Shown here: positions 22,288-34,200 of the stretch, piece by piece | Position numbering within the stretch: position 1 is the stretch's first letter | How the letters are laid out: the number at the start of each line of letters is the position of its first letter | NCBI GenBank assembly: GCA_002794735.1 | Contig: NBAZ01000001.1 | Span: 2,852,001 to 2,916,000 of the forward strand | Length of the DNA: 64,000 nucleotides | Direction of reading: 5' to 3' | Source: Pyrrhoderma lamaoense | Lineage: Eukaryota > Basidiomycota > Agaricomycetes > Hymenochaetales > Hymenochaetaceae | The notes under the pieces: generated by a model | Seen by the model: only the letters and a program-made list of their open reading frames with translations | Told to the model about the DNA's origin: nothing | Database searches by the model: none | Position numbers and translations under genes: made by a program

Positions 22288-24584
22288 ATGCAACTTCGAA
22301 CTCTTGTCTCACACGATGCTATCCCCGAACCTTCGACTAATGCTACTCTCGCGGGTACGGATAACTCAAAGACGATCGTGATCCTCGCTGGGAAGCTTTT
22401 TGACCCCTACACGCTGGAATTCGTGCATGATCAGGCTATCAGCGTAGACACGATCAGTGGGCTTATCACTTCTGTACAGACCTTTCGCAGTATTTGCATC
22501 AACAATAACCCGGAACGTGATAGTGAGAATAGTGAAGTACTAATTGACGGGTCAATTTCAAACCTGTCGATTGATAGAAGCCGCATTGTGGACCTACGAG
22601 AACAAACTATACTCCCTGGGTTTGTCGATGTACATGTGCATTGTACGCGTTTCTTTTCTCTAATTTCTTTCAAACTTATCGCTATCCATAATTCCTATTA
22701 TCCGAAGCGCGAGATCCGGCCTGCTTGCCTTCTTGGTTATAAGTAAGCCGGTCAAAAAAGGCTTTTTTATTCTCTACTCTAGTAGTGAATATATCTTGAT
22801 GAACTCACGGTTCATGTTCCTGGAGCATCGGTATTTGATATAATTTCCCTTGATATTAAGCGGGGCTCCCTTGTTCTGGTTCCGAAATCTATTCGACCAA
22901 AAATTTCTGAACTATTCAAACACTTTATTACAGTCTTCTTACATCCATACTCCGAAACCTCGTGGGATGACCAATTAACAAAAGAGCCACTTGTTGAGCG
23001 TACAGTACGCGCAGTGAACCATGCTCGTGAGACCTTGTTAGCAGGATTCACTACCGTGAGGTCAGTGTTTTGAGCAAAACTTTAAAATTGTGTTCAAAGT
23101 TTAGACGTGTGGGTTTATTTTGGGTACATATACTCCACGGTTACTCTTCCAATATGATATATCCATGGTCTTTGTTGGTACGCTTCTAATATTTTCTTTA
23201 CCCGTACTTCTAGGGACTTAGGTACAGAAGGAGCGGGTGACGCCGACATAGCCCTTCGCCGATGCCTATCGGGGACACAATCTCTTACACCTGGTCCCCG
23301 TTATTTCTGTGCCAACAGAGCACTTGTTCCAACCGGGAGCTATGGTAAGTCTCTATGTTGTGATTATAGTCCCCTGTTTCATGCAGAGATGTTTTTACTT
23401 GCGATAGTACTATCTTAATGTAAGATTCAATTCCTGATTTAACATCTTGTGGATAGGTCCGAAGAGTAGACTCAATATCAGTAAGGAAGGAATTCAGGGT
23501 GTAAGTGGTGCCGAAGTCGCAGATGGGGTAGAAGAGTGTAGGAAGGCTGTTCGGAGGCAGGTGGGGCCGGAGCTGACTGGATCAAGGTTCGTAGAGATAC
23601 CTTTTTACCGTCTTGGAATAGTTATGTGTTTTTATTCCTTCTTCCAATTCAAAGTTTCTAAAGACTTGGATATTGGATATTGATATCCCTTCTTTTCTAT
23701 TCTTTTCTAGATCTATGCAGGTGTGTAGATATATCAATCTCACTGAGACTTTTCTGGAAATGGGCCGGTTAACTTTCCATCAACAGACTACCGATATCGC
23801 TCTCGCATAGCTGATGTCTCGTCTCGGCCATCCGCGGCGTCCATTGCAACATTCCAAACTGATGAATTGAAAGCTCTGATCGATACTAGCCATCATCTGG
23901 GACTCAAGATTGCAGCGCATGCATCAACCCCAGTAGCAATTAGGTAAATTTCTCTTCGGTAGCTTTAAGTCATTGAAGCAGAGGAAGCTCATATCATTCA
24001 TTCTGTTAGCACTTTAGTTAATCTGGGGTGGATACAGTTGAGCATGGTTACGGAATAGATGATGAAGCGCTCTTCTCTCGTATGGCTCAACGTGGAGTTA
24101 CCTGGGTCCCTACTCTCGCGGCTTATCATACTCTGAGGAATCCAGAAGTCTGGGCATCCGCTTGCAATACTTTTCAGCGTGCATTGAACACGGATGTGAA
24201 GATCGCTTGTGGAGGTGATACAGGCGTTTTCAGACATGGGAATAATTCATTAGAAATGCAGCTAATGGTTAAGCTTGGAGCCGATTGGAGAAAAGTTCTA
24301 CGCTGGGCGACTCTGGGTGGATGGGAGTGTGTTCGCTCGAAGGAATGGGAAGGGAGTCGAGGTGAGGAGAGGCTCAAGAAGATAGACGAGCTGCGTGAAG
24401 GAAGAAATGTTGTGGGGACAATGAGGTTCCATTCGGAGTAGTACGAAGAGGGTTTGCTGCCGATATCATCGCGACTACTGGGGATTTGGAAAATGACTTT
24501 GAGAATGCTGTCTCTTCTAAAAGCATATCATTTGTCATGAAGATGGGTACTATCCATAAAAAAGATGGGATTCGGGTGTTGTAG
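22288..24584 (+). CDS. Metal-dependent amidohydrolase (imidazolonepropionase-like), frame broken at three G runs
   Basis: This is a TIM-barrel hydrolase of the amidohydrolase superfamily, in the branch related to imidazolonepropionase and Xaa-Pro dipeptidases; the substrate is unknown. The metal-binding motif DVHVH sits at the end of exon 1 (22288-22642). Later come LLAGFTTVRDLGTEGAGDAD, GADWIKIYADYRYRSR, KIAAHASTPVAI, DTVEHGYGIDDEALF, CGGDTGVFRHGNN and the closing NEVPFGVVRRGFAADIIATT. Exons are about 22288-22642, 22934-23060, 23214-23344, 23457-23586, a 10-nt microexon 23711-23720, 23787-23943 and a last exon ending with TAG at 24584. GGGG at 23563-23566, 24025-24028 and 24414-24417 is each one G short of the family reading (VG-AGADW, LG-VDTVEHG, VG-DNEVPFG). 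The same error three times in one gene points to the assembly rather than to decay. Confidence 0.8.
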
Positions 24585-24819
24585 TTCAGTATTGATTATA
24601 AAAATATACTATAATCACTATTATAATACCGAGCCTCGGACTAGCGGAGTTTCAAATATGTAATTGATCGATTCCACTGATTTTCTTAGTTGTTCATGAC
24701 AATTTCTGATAAATAATACGTCATCATCCCCAATACTCGATTCTTATACTTTTACTGAGTTTTAGTTCTTTCAGCTTGGGAATACTGCATTTAGAATATT
24801 GCCATTAGAAACAGTTGTC

Positions 24820-26290
24820 ATGTCCTCCCAAGAGCTTTCTACAGAGACTTTAAAGGCGTTCTAGATTTTTCTATTCAGCTAGCTCGTGATGCAGGGAAGC
24901 TCATCCTCGAGGGTTCGGATGCAATCTTGCACTCTGCTTCAGAGGCAGTAGAAGAGAAGAAAAACTCTGTGGATCTGGTCACCCAATTTGACAAAGCTGT
25001 TGAGGATCTGATTCGGAAGAGGACTAGCTCAGTATACCCGAACTTTGGCTTGTAGGTGAAATATCAATTACCAAGACGCATATATCTGAGAAGTAATAGC
25101 ATTGGCGAGGAGGAAACTTCAGTTCAAGGTAAACTGCCTGAACTCACAGATAATCCGACTTTCTGTATAGACCCAATCGGTCCGTAGACAAAGTTTCTTG
25201 GCACGATTTCGCCGCACGGATTGAATTATATCTTTTTTTACTCAACTTCAGATGGAACGACGAACTTTGTACACGGATTTCCATTCTCATGTACATCAAT
25301 TGGTCTCATATATCAGAAACGACCCGTTATGGGAGTTATTTATAACCCTCATATTGACTGGCTGGTTTGTCTGCTTGCTGCTAAATAGTAAAAACAAGCT
25401 GATGCTCTATCACTATTTTACCAAGTACTTCGGTGCAGAGGGCCAAGGTTCTTATCTGATAAAAGGAGGGGGAACACCGATAAAGCTACCTATAGCCCCG
25501 CCCAAACCACTCTCGTCACTTTCGCAAGCCCTTATCGGGGTCGAATGGGGATCGGACCGGGGTGAACTCCCTATGAAGGCCCGCGCAGAATCCTTTCAGC
25601 GTCTTGCTGGAGATGGTAAGGTTATTCCAGGTGGGAAAATGGCACATTCTCTCCGTTCTACAGGAAGCGCTGCTCTGAACTTTACTGCTGTGGCAAGTGG
25701 TTCATTAGACATCTATTGGTAAGTGGTAGGTTTGCCTTCATTCTCGCTCTACTGAGTCTTTGCATCTTTTAAAGGGAAATTGGCTGTTGGCAAGTAAACT
25801 CATAGTGAAAACTCCGTATCTTTTTCTAATGCTTTAATATATCAGGCCATGGGATGTCTGCGTATGGGAACTTAGCTTATAGACAGTACGTAATAGCTAA
25901 TGTTACTCCTCATATAGGCAGGAACCATCATTGCACAGGAGGCTGGAGGGATAGTCAATACATCGGACCTGTCTATTCATGGAGAAGTTACTGGAGATGC
26001 ATCTGACAAGGTGTTGACAGGTCGGAAGTACCTTGTCATGAGGTATGTAAACAGCCAACCATAAGAAGAAGTCTTAAGTAGTTGACTGAAACACCTTCAG
26101 GGCGATAGCAGATACCAAGGTAAGTGGAGATGACTCGCATGGTCCGGATTTTTTTTCAATTTTTTCTGCTAAAAATAAACTTGAATACATCATCTCATAT
26201 ACTATGATATAGGAAGAGAAGGGTGTTGATGCTCAGAAACGTTTGATAAAGGAATTCTGTGAAGCGGTGATTGATTTTAACCCTATATGA
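24820..26290 (+). CDS. Inositol monophosphatase family protein
   Basis: This is a Mg2+-dependent phosphatase that releases inositol from inositol monophosphate; a quinate-cluster QutG-like role is also possible. The start is ATG 24820 ([14 protein letters not shown]). Motifs in order are FIGEEE (metal-binding Glu pair), [17 protein letters not shown] and [16 protein letters not shown], which hold the metal ligands of the family. The C-terminus [17 protein letters not shown] ends at TGA 26290. Splicing is unusual. One intron starts GTCCGT and splits the D of DPIDG. Another, 25790-25845, starts GCAAGT and must be a GC-AG intron. At about 24859-24862 (TTCTAG) one base is missing between LKAF and [13 protein letters not shown]. 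The spacing to the proteasome gene start is 239 bp on the same strand. Confidence 0.85.
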
Positions 26291-26528
26291 TGTATGTTGT
26301 GAATGTTCCAACGCGTAATATCTACGGTGTATAGAAATATCAGATGTATAATAATTACAGAAAGTTTATGAATGTTATGCCCAAAATGATGATTGTATCA
26401 ATGTATGTGCATACATGCAGGAAATTTCATCATGTGACTTCGAGACGCGACGCGCGTCCACCGAAATTGAAATATCATTGCGACTTACGCGTTCTTCGTC
26501 GAAGTAGTTCTTAACTGTACTATCAACT

Positions 26529-27640
26529 ATGTTTCTCACTCGCTCTGAGTATGGTGAGCTCATTTAGATAGAAGAAATTAGGTCTTATATCTCACTTATT
26601 CCGTAGATCGAGGTGTAAACACCTTCTCTCCCGAAGGGCGTCTCTTCCAAGGTGAACATTAAATGGGTCTGTATATGCATTTTCTGCATCACTCACTTTA
26701 AAAACAGTCGAGTATGCTATTGAGGCAATTAAGGTGATACTATAAACTGCGACTATAAGCGTACATGTACTAACTCTATGATGTAGCTTGGTTCTACAAC
26801 TGTAGGCGTTAACACTCCTCATGGAGTCATTCTTGGTGTAGAAAAGCGCGTACAGTCTCCTTTACTTGAGGCATCATCTATCGAAAAAATTATGGAGATT
26901 GACAGCCATCTTGGTTGTGCAATGTCTGGGCTGACTGCTGATGCCCGAACAATGATTGACCATGCGCGAGTCACTGCTCAAAGTCATTCATTTACCTATG
27001 ACGAACCTATAAAGGTGGAGAGTGTAACCCAGGCTGTTTGTGATCTTGCTCTTAGGTTTGGTGAGAGTGTCCATGATGAAGAAGCTATGATGGTACGTGC
27101 TTTGATTACTAGGATTTAGTACCTTAATATAAATAACTATACCTCAGAGTCGGCCGTTTGGTGTTGCATTATTAATCGCGGGTGTCGATGAGAAGGGTCC
27201 ACAGTTGTATGTATGCTTCCAACGTACCTGAATATTTGGCTAACACCTAGAAATAGATTCCACACTGATCCATCTGGGACGTTTATGCGGTATAACGCAA
27301 AGGCTATCGGCTCAGGTTCAGAAGCTGCCCAGAATGAACTTCAAGATAAATGGCATAAGGTTTTATTAAGCCCCACATTGCGGCAATTTAAACTTGGACT
27401 TACCCTTATGTATATAGCAAATGACCTTACAAGAAGCACAAACTCTCACCTTGAAGGTACTAAAACAGGTGATGGAGGAGAAGTTAGACCAGCATAACGT
27501 ACAAATAGCTCAGGTTTGTACCTTTTCCATGGCAGAAATAATATACTAAAGATGGCTAACGTCCCTTAAAGGTGACAAAAGAGAAGGGATTTGAAATCCT
27601 TGACGAAGCGACACTCCAGACTATAATCGAACAAATGTAA
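26529..27640 (+). CDS. PUP2: 20S proteasome subunit alpha-5
   Basis: This is a structural subunit of the outer ring of the 20S proteasome. The start is ATG 26529. Exon 1 is 26529-26553 and exon 2 is 26607-26651. Together they give the proteasome alpha signature [19 protein letters not shown]. Then follow [74 protein letters not shown] and [20 protein letters not shown], ending IIEQM with TAA at 27638-27640. The order, length and all introns (about 50-65 nt) agree with the family. No frame break was found. The gene converges on the first RidA gene 124 bp away. Confidence 0.95.
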
Positions 27641-27764
27641 TACCATCAATAATAGCTACTAATTTTATTTCTTTCTTTGTGTAACACTTTGGGGACATCA
27701 AATTCCTTACATATGGCGACTCGAGATACAACTCGTAGTATTTCAGCATATACGTCAGGGTAGT

Positions 27765-28273
27765 TTACTCTAATGATGCAATGCATTCTATCTCAAAAAG
27801 AACATCAAGAGGCAGACGGGCTACTTCAACACATGATCTCGCCGGTTTGTGACCTTTGAAGAAGTCGGCATATACAGAGTTCATCCTTGTGAAGTCATCC
27901 ATGTTCTTTATGAAAACCTAAAGAGACAACTCTTAATCACACTATATTAAGCTGGGGCATTGTTTGAGACAGATACAAACAGTAGTTTTGACGATCTTTT
28001 CAACAGAACTACCGCCAGCGTTGACGATGGCAGCAAGGTTTGTGAGCGCTTGAAATGCCTGTTCTTCGATATTTGAACCTTTGATGGTCATCGTTTCCTT
28101 ATCCATCGGAACACATCCTGAGACAAAGAGTAGATTGCCAACTTTGATGCCCTGAGAGTAAGGGGCATTTGGGATAGGCGCATCTAGAAGAGAGAATCAA
28201 GATCTGTATCTCAAACGTAGAGACTAGTAAGTAGCCGGGACATACTCTCTGTAAGAACAGCGGAGAGCGGCAT
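27765..28273 (-). CDS. RidA/YjgF family enamine deaminase, cytosolic form
   Basis: RidA proteins hydrolyse reactive 2-aminoacrylate-type enamines made by PLP enzymes. The start is ATG 28273 (MPLSAVLTE). Then come [68 protein letters not shown] and the active-site stretch [20 protein letters not shown], ending CIASLE with TAA at 27765. The conserved Arg of PARSCVEV is present. Two or three short introns are removed. There is no targeting sequence, so it should be cytosolic and nuclear, like yeast Hmf1. It lies directly downstream of, and in tandem with, a mitochondrial paralogue. Confidence 0.9.
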
Positions 28274-28614
28274 TTTGGACAGTTAGAGTTATATGTTTAT
28301 CGTGTAGATGAAAGATCTAATAAGAAGTTTGGAGAATCGACTCAGCTAAATATATGTTGCTACTTAGGTTTGTTATCTGTGATCTATCAGCTGTTGGCCG
28401 GTATAGGAACGGGCCGCGATTAGCTTGGCCTCGAGTCATGCATATGGACAGAGGTCTACTAATGATATTCATATGTTGATTGCTTGTCTAGGAATAAAAG
28501 AGATGTTGTTATCTTATATTCTTATTATACAAAGCTTAATTAGAACTTTTGGTAAGGACGTTAAAATACTAGTACATTTTTCATTTCCACCAAGATCCTA
28601 CAGAAGAACGAACT

Positions 28615-29252
28615 TCAGTCTACCAAAGCAATACACTCGGCTTCAAAGAGGACTCCAAGTGGAAGCCTGGCAACCTCGACACATGAACGAGCGGGTTTAT
28701 GTTCACCAAAGAACTCCGAGTATATCTTGTTAGCAGCTGCGAAGTCGTCCATATTCTTTAAGAAGACCTAGGTATAACAAAGAGGGCAATGATTAATTAC
28801 AACCCATTGGACAATTTTCTAAGAATTAGCTCACAGTTGTCTTTACAACTTTGTTGGTAGTGCTTCCGCTAGCTTCGACAACCGCTTTCAAGTTGGCAAG
28901 CGCCTGCTTAGCTTGACCTTCGATGTCTTGAGCTTCAACCTTCATGGTTGTAGGGTTGAGGGGGATACATCCGGATACGAAAACAAGATTTCCAGCCTTA
29001 ACAGCCTGCGAGTATGGCCCAACAGCGCTGGGTGCATCTTGTCATTCCCCATACGAATCAATACAACGAATAATACTGTGCACGTAGTCCATACATACTT
29101 TGAGTCGAGACGTAGGAGAGAGACATTGTACGTTTCTGGTATGAACTTGTAGTAGATTTATCTGGTAATGTGAATGGGTTCCGAAGTTGGCGATAAGCTG
29201 GAGTAGTCCGAGGCAGAGTACGCAACAACGAAGAAAGCAATACTCTTTGCAT
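28615..29252 (-). CDS. RidA/YjgF family enamine deaminase with mitochondrial presequence
   Basis: This is the second copy of the RidA fold. The start is ATG 29252. The first 42 residues ([20 protein letters not shown]... to KRT) are rich in Arg, Ser and Leu, carry a single acidic residue (an Asp about 31 residues in) and look like a matrix presequence, placed before MSLSYVSTQ. The mature part reads [69 protein letters not shown] and [20 protein letters not shown], ending ECIALVD with TGA at 28615. It is the equivalent of yeast Mmf1, which protects mitochondria and isoleucine synthesis. The pair probably arose by tandem duplication followed by loss or gain of the presequence. It is divergent from MCR1, 231 bp away. 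Confidence 0.9.
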
Positions 29253-29483
29253 TGGCCTCTTCCTATGCCGAAGAGCTTTGTCGGGATCGCAATTGGTCGG
29301 GATTATCGGAATTCGAAATTAGTGATCCGCGTTTGGGATCTACTTTCTTGTTTAATGACGTTCTATTGGTAGTTAATTTCGTGCTCTCCGTCTCGGACTC
29401 AATACAGACTAGCTTACTACAAGCTTAGTGGAGGTTCAGAGTCACTGAGAGAGTCGTTCACTAACATCTTGCATTCATTCCAC
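29253..29483. promoter_or_regulatory. Divergent promoter shared by mitochondrial RidA and MCR1
   Basis: 231 bp separate two genes that both encode proteins with mitochondrial targeting signals, transcribed away from each other. No TATA box stands out. Co-regulation is inferred from position. Confidence 0.45.
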
Positions 29484-30871
29484 CATGTCCTTCACTCTTC
29501 TCAGGTCTGCTGCATGCAAGCGAGCAACAGTTGGTTCTTCAAGTTCTTTAGACACACTTGAAATAGACTAAATACGTTATTTTAATTTCTTTAGACCACG
29601 TTCACTCGGCGGTTTGCAACTGCTCCTGAATCTTCAAAATCCAACCTTGGTCTTTATCTCTCTGGTGCAGGCGCACTTGGACTTGGTGCATATGCTTATC
29701 TTTCTTATGGTTCCAACGTTAAGACAGCATCTAAGCCAGTTCAAGAAAAAAGTCCACTTGACCCTAACAACTTTGTAAACTTCAAGCTTAAGGAGGTTGT
29801 TCCATATAACTATAACACAAGCAAATTCATCTTTGAGCTACCGGAAGGACAGGCCTCTCTTTGCCTGTAGCTTCCTGTGTTGTTGTCAGGTCTGCCGACC
29901 CTGAAGCACTCGTAGGAGATAATGGGAAGCCAGTAATTCGCCCTTACACACCTATCTCTCCTCCCGACCTTCCTGGTGAATTCACCTTTCTTGTAAAGAA
30001 ATATCCTACTGGAAAGGCATCTGTTCATATCCACAACTTGAAGCCTGGTGATGAGCTTGCCATCAAAGGGCCTATTCCTAAGTTTGAGTATAAGAGTGAG
30101 CATTTTAATTAAATCCACTATGGAATTGCCCTCATAAAAATTCAATACTTCAAGTCAATGAATTCGAGCATGTTGGACTTATTGGAGGGGGAAGCGGAAT
30201 GTGCGTATTGAATTTTATCTCAGACTGTTTTTTCTGTTGACTTCTTTTGTAGAACACCTTTGTATCAGGTTCTGACCTATGCGTTGGCGGACAAGACTAA
30301 CAAAACGAAGTTCACTCTTCTCTTCGCAAACTTGAGCGAAAAGATATTTTACTACGAGAAGAATTTGACGAGCTTGCAAAGAAGTTCCCAGACAATCTTA
30401 AAGTTGTATATTATATCGACAAGGCCGATAAGAACTGGACTGGTAAGCTAATCTTTTGACCTTAAATATGAACGTGGCTTAGCAATACAATTCCTGTAGG
30501 GGAGACCGGTTATATCAATAAGGATGGAATCAAGAAGTATATCGCAGGCCCGGAACTCGGAGAAAAAGTAAAAGTCTTCGTCTGTGGTATGTGTACATAT
30601 GTAATTTAACGAATTCTTGTGACTGACTTCATTCGTTTTAGGTCCTCCACCCCAAGTAAATTACAGTCCTCTAACTAAAATGGATCCTTGCTGAACTTTT
30701 TGTAGGTTGCCTCGATAGCTGGTAAGAAAGCCGGCATGAAACAAGGCGAGCTCGGAGGTGTACTGAAGGAACTTGGTTACAATGAGGATCAGGTGTGTGA
30801 TTTCATCATCGACGCGTAAAAACGCATGTTTGACAGATTGCTATGACTTCATTCAGGTATACAAATTTTAG
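29484..30871 (+). CDS. MCR1: NADH-cytochrome b5 reductase, mitochondrial type
   Basis: This FAD enzyme passes electrons from NADH to cytochrome b5. The Mcr1 type is anchored in the outer mitochondrial membrane or cleaved into the intermembrane space. The start is ATG 29484 (MSFTLLRSAACKRAT, spliced to TFTRRFATAPESS), a presequence. A membrane segment (GLYLSGAGALGLGAYAYLSY) follows. The FAD motif is PVIRPYTPISPPD. The NAD-binding part has GLIGGGSGITPLYQVL and VFVCGPPPQVASIAGKKAGM. The end is VYKF with TAG at 30869-30871. Two single-base losses break the frame: TTT at 29860-29862 (QASL/LPVAS) and AAGAT at 30341-30345 (SEK/DILLREEFDELAKKF). Otherwise the protein is complete, so the losses look like sequence errors. 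Confidence 0.9.
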
Positions 30872-31285
30872 ATGTAGTAATCATTAAAATTCATTCTAGA
30901 TTCATCATATAATGATTAATACAAAGAATTGATGGTATCTATATGACAAGTTTCAAAGTTCAGATATCTAGAATACATGTAGTGAATTCATAAGATAATG
31001 GTTGTTGTACTAGTGTCCCTCATGTGTCCATTGCCTAATTGAGATCCAACAAGTAGAGCGCATGGACGCGCACGCAAGCTCAATTTACTACCCTTAGCAC
31101 TTGGCTCAAACTTGACTTCAGATTGACACGTCTTGTTCTAGGCTTTTTAAAGCAACGAAGCGCTAGACAATTAGAGGTTTCTTATTTGTGATAGTATTGT
31201 TTCAACGACCCCGGATTTGCTCAAATTCGGAACACAGGACGTCACGCATTTACGGACTATTAACCTTTCATTAGTATTGCACTAA
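30872..31285. other. Intergenic, MCR1 to Ubp2-type gene
   Basis: 413 bp lie between MCR1 and the deubiquitinase on the same strand. It is AT-rich. I see no element beyond what a terminator and promoter would need. Confidence 0.5.
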
Positions 31286-34200
31286 ATGGTTACCACCACT
31301 AATAATGATGGCAAGAAGGGTGCTTTGAACAACAATAAAAACAACATTACGGATACTTCAGCAAAGGGCGATTCGTCAAACTTAACGAGTGCGGTCTCCC
31401 CCGCTTCCTTCTATGGAACAAGCTCAAAGAACCCTCCAGCTCTACCCAAACGTCAGAACCAATATACTGATGTTGGTTCATCCCATACTACCTATCTCTC
31501 CCCTGATGTACCTTCCACGAACGAGCCTGTCTCTCCTGTTCCTAATTATCCAGCGCAGGAAGATGAGGAAATGTCAGACTCCCTCAATGAGCAGCCTGAC
31601 AATAATTGGTATGGACTTCAATACTACAATACACCCTGGCCGTCGGATCAGCAAGAATTTCATCCTAGACTTGCACCTGCCACAGAATGGGGGACGGAAA
31701 CTCAAATGATTGAGGATACATATAACTCGGACCCGCCAATTGACGGAAGAAATGAGATTGCGGAACGACGCTGGTGGGAAAAACAGAGTGCGACTTTTTT
31801 GGGTCGGGGTCTTCTGCCACCTCTTCTTGTAGAAGAGCTTCATAATGGAGAGCACTCGTTGATCAGCGTGAGTATTTCACCGAATATTGGCATACTTGCG
31901 AGTAGTACAAGTGCAAGCTCTGCGACAAAACTTCCTTCTTCCCCCAAATCGCCGGACAAGCAATCGCAAGGATCACACAGTAGATCTTCCAGCTCTTCGA
32001 GCACACACGTACCACCTACCGCTGAGGAGCTGCGCGAGGCAATCCCCCATCCTAATGCATATTACTGTCGGAAGCATAATGGATGGGTTATCCTTGCATG
32101 GCGTTCATCGACAGTTCTCCCACCACTGGTAGAATCTGTTTCTCAAACTGATTATCCCATGTTACCAAACCAAGACAGACGCAAGAAAGTGCATAATTGC
32201 CTCGATTTTAGCCATCCCTTTGAAATTCCGAACTTGACTCATCATTTCCATGCTTACAAGAAAGCAGTCGATGCTTCGATGATGACACCTGCGTATACCC
32301 CTCGTTCTTGGGAGGTTGCTGAACTCTTAAAAAAGGCACGTAGGAGGATGACTATTGGCTCCCAAGAGCTAGACCCAGATACTGTCGCTCGTGCTGTCGA
32401 AGGTGATACGGAAAGCAAGAAGGAGACCCAAATGACAACAGACAAGAAGGAGGAAAAGGAGTCACATAACTTGCTAGATCTTTACCTATGCTGTCAATGC
32501 TGCCTATGTGTTTATGTCTCGGACGTTATACCCGGAGTGGTACCGGTGAAGACGGTAGATGCACTCATCAGTGAAAAGGAAGCAAATCCTTCTGTAAACA
32601 CTTCCAAGCACCAAAGCGTAACCAATGCACTGGAGACGATTATCATGTGTGAAATATTTACAAAACTTTTGTTCATTCGATAACTCAATTGATTTAGGAT
32701 TATCGAAAATAAACTATGGAAGGGGAATAACAAATCTATTCCGGTATCAGGAAGGCTTTTTTCGGCCAAAGTAGGCTGGAATCTCACAGTGTTGGTTCTC
32801 AGCTCTTTTGACTATTTTGAAAGTGCAAGTTCTCACTTTTATCCTTCTAGACAAAGATTTTTTGAGTCTATCGGATTCAAGTATTGTGCAAAAGACGATA
32901 GTCATGAAGCAGCTATTCAGCCTCCCGATACAAATCCAAGCTCTGAAGAAGGACGTATGAACCGTGATCGTCTCTTACGTGCTTGGGTGGAAATAAGTGC
33001 AATTACTGCTGATTACTACAAGCGATACTGTTAGTAAACACTCAAAATTATCCACTAAATTACTAACAGAACACTTTAAATCAATATGCCAGCTGGAAGT
33101 TTGAAAGATACTGGCCCGCACAAGCTATGGGTTACAATTGAGAATGCACGGGAAAATTACCAGATGGCTTTAGGTGCACATCCTGACCAGAGTAAGATCA
33201 CGAAGAATTAGTTATTTCCATACCTTTCGTTAATTAACCTGATATCTAGTCAAACGTGGTCGGCTACCTCCCATACTAGTCGGAAATGAGTATCTCAACG
33301 CCCAGTGGAACAAATTGGGCATGACGCCTTCGACATATGATAGCGGTACGACATATATATAGGCACCCAGAAAACATTTCTGAACTTTTCCAAATCTTAT
33401 ACACAGAATTAGTACACTACGCTTACCTTGCCCAATGTCGTTGTGACTCGACAAATACGCAAGAATACTTTGAAGCTCTAAGTACTATCGTTACACAATT
33501 GAAAGCGGTAGCAAGCTGTCCGGCTTCACTCGAAATACTCCTCTCAACTGAGCTATCTCGAGGTCGTTTCACTCAAGACGATTTCAGGAGAGCTACGTAC
33601 ACCCTTGGCTTTGGTTCAACAAATAGTTTGCGAGTCGAGTATAACGAGGCTGACTCCGATTTTATTAAAAATGCATGGAGAGATGCATTGCGTCGCTCTT
33701 GGCACGATTCAACTAACAGTGTTTCAGCACGTCATGACATAAATGAATCATTCCGAGTTATCGCAGAGATGAGGAGGGACCCCGAATTGATCAAGGCACT
33801 TGAAGAGGAACAACGCAGTGGTATGACCCCGGATAGAGCATATGCTACTCTTGAGGTGCCGTTTAATGTTGATGAGGATATGCTAATCACAATATATAAC
33901 ATGCGCGTACGTTTAGTTTTTATACCATTTCGCAATGGTCAGCCACTAATTCAATATAGATCGAAGATCAACCTTCTTCTCTCGAAAGAATGCAGGAGGC
34001 AATGCGTTTCATTGCAGAGTATACATGTAGCGATCGTTTGCAACAATTCCTGTTGACCGGGAGTGATCGTACGTATTCTATTCATCATCTATTTTTGAGT
34101 ATCCATCTAATAATTCCGTTTAACAGCGGGAACAATCGTCCCTCAGACTCGATCAGAGTGGCCGCGTGGTCTGAATCAGCTTGGAAATACGTGCTATCTA

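Noticed and set aside
22643..22933. Extra coding exon inside the first amidohydrolase intron (open frame ending in FKHFITVFLHPYSE)
   Set aside because: The frame is open for about 48 codons and in phase, but the family goes directly from DVHVH to FLHPYSETSW, and a clean GTACGC...ACAG intron exists. A retained intron is possible but not supported.
24851..24866. Tiny intron at the start of the inositol monophosphatase gene
   Set aside because: No GT-AG pair of usable size exists between LKAF and LDFSIQ; one missing base is the simpler reading.
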